Origin: Planctomycetales bacterium
GTDB taxonomy: Bacteria; Planctomycetota; Planctomycetia; Isosphaerales; Isosphaeraceae
DNA: 14,047 bases
Assembly: GCA_027451455.1 (NCBI GenBank)
Contig: DAIDJI010000060.1
Span: 1-14,047, forward strand
Reading direction: 5' to 3'
Shown: positions 13,656 through 14,047 of the stretch, in pieces
Numbering within the stretch: the stretch's first letter is position 1
Layout of the letters: each line of letters opens with the position of its first letter
The notes under the pieces: model-generated
Database searches by the model: none
The model's input: only the letters and a program-made list of their open reading frames with translations
What the model was told of the DNA's origin: nothing
Made by a program: the position numbers and the translations under genes

Positions 13656-14047
13656 CGGGACACTCTCCCGTGGATCAGGGCCAGAACGGCGGGATCGTCG
13701 AGGCGGGGGACAATATGATCGGCCGTGCCGAGTCCTTCCATCGGACTATGCTCGTGCGGAACCGCGACGACGACCGCGCCGGCGGCTCGTCCGGCCTCGA
13801 CGCCCGCCGGGCTATCTTCGAGGACGAGCAACTCGCCCGGCTGGACATGGAACCGATCGGCCGCCAGAAGATAAATTTGCGGGTCGGGCTTTCCTCGGGT
13901 GACATCCTCGGCGCTGAGGATGAAGGCGAACCGATCGGCCAGGCCGTGGCGATTGAGGAGCCTGTCGACATAGGGCCGTCCCGAGGAGGTCGCCACCGCG
14001 GTCGGTAGGGCCTCGCGGTGGATGTGGTCGAGAAGAGCGATCAGGCC
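13652..14047 (-). CDS. HAD-superfamily hydrolase, beta-phosphoglucomutase-like, C-terminal part (cut by right edge)
   Basis: 131 residues are visible, running in from the right edge. Motif II is PTAVATSS (Ser/Thr after a beta strand), motif III is RGKPDPQIYLLAA (catalytic-type Lys) and motif IV is LVLEDSPAGVEAG (Glu-Asp pair). These fit HAD subfamily IA enzymes of the beta-phosphoglucomutase/phosphatase branch. The nucleophile motif and cap domain lie beyond the edge, so mutase and phosphatase cannot be told apart. The TGA at 13652-13654 overlaps the ATG of the CPBP gene, so the two are probably translated in a coupled way. Confidence 0.88.
   Translation of the reverse strand, partial: GLIALLDHIHREALPTAVATSSGRPYVDRLLNRHGLADRFAFILSAEDVTRGKPDPQIYLLAADRFHVQPGELLVLEDSPAGVEAGRAAGAVVVAVPHEHSPMEGLGTADHIVPRLDDPAVLALIHGRVSR

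Overview
The window looks like a chromosome segment of a planctomycete, probably from the Isosphaeraceae/Gemmatales side. The GC content is high. A DUF1559 pseudopilin with the H-X9-DG motif is present, as is a secreted protein that opens with the LEDRRLLSG sorting-type motif. A SpoIVB-type S55 peptidase and a large exported beta-propeller also fit. This placement rests on gene content alone; there is no rRNA or other marker gene. Nothing resembles a phage, plasmid, CRISPR array or insertion sequence.

Layout. Positions 1-8326 are coded on the minus strand. In order of position they hold the N-terminal part of an exported S8-like serine peptidase (cut by the left edge), a gene-free gap, a HAD phosphatase, an AT-rich repeat island, and a three-gene set transcribed right to left: S55 peptidase, seven-bladed propeller protein, DUF1559 pseudopilin. 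A good sigma-70-like promoter (7748-7774) faces this set across a leader of about 310 nt. Upstream lies a small three-helix membrane protein. Positions 8327-9259 hold no convincing gene but contain several strong hairpins, two minus-strand terminator-like elements and a G-quadruplex motif. A two-gene plus-strand operon follows: a xylose-isomerase-like TIM barrel and a membrane acyltransferase of the HGSNAT/DUF5009 type, 6 nt apart. It converges on a minus-strand rhomboid-family gene with a cytoplasmic tail. A repeat island of heptamer arrays (12699-12937) separates that gene from a CPBP/CAAX-type membrane protease, whose start overlaps by 4 nt the stop of a beta-phosphoglucomutase-like HAD hydrolase cut by the right edge.

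How the genes may work together. The S55, propeller and pseudopilin genes all encode exported or membrane-anchored proteins in tight order, so they may form one envelope module; this is inference. The TIM barrel and acyltransferase probably act together on a sugar. Three intramembrane or exported protease types (S55, rhomboid, CPBP) plus an S8-like enzyme in 14 kb is notable, but they sit in separate units.

Most unusual points: the S55 protein carries its serine and histidine blocks in the reverse order to SpoIVB; two AT-rich repeat islands interrupt GC-rich DNA, one of them supplying a stop codon and a putative promoter to its neighbours; and 8.47-8.98 kb is a structured non-coding stretch.
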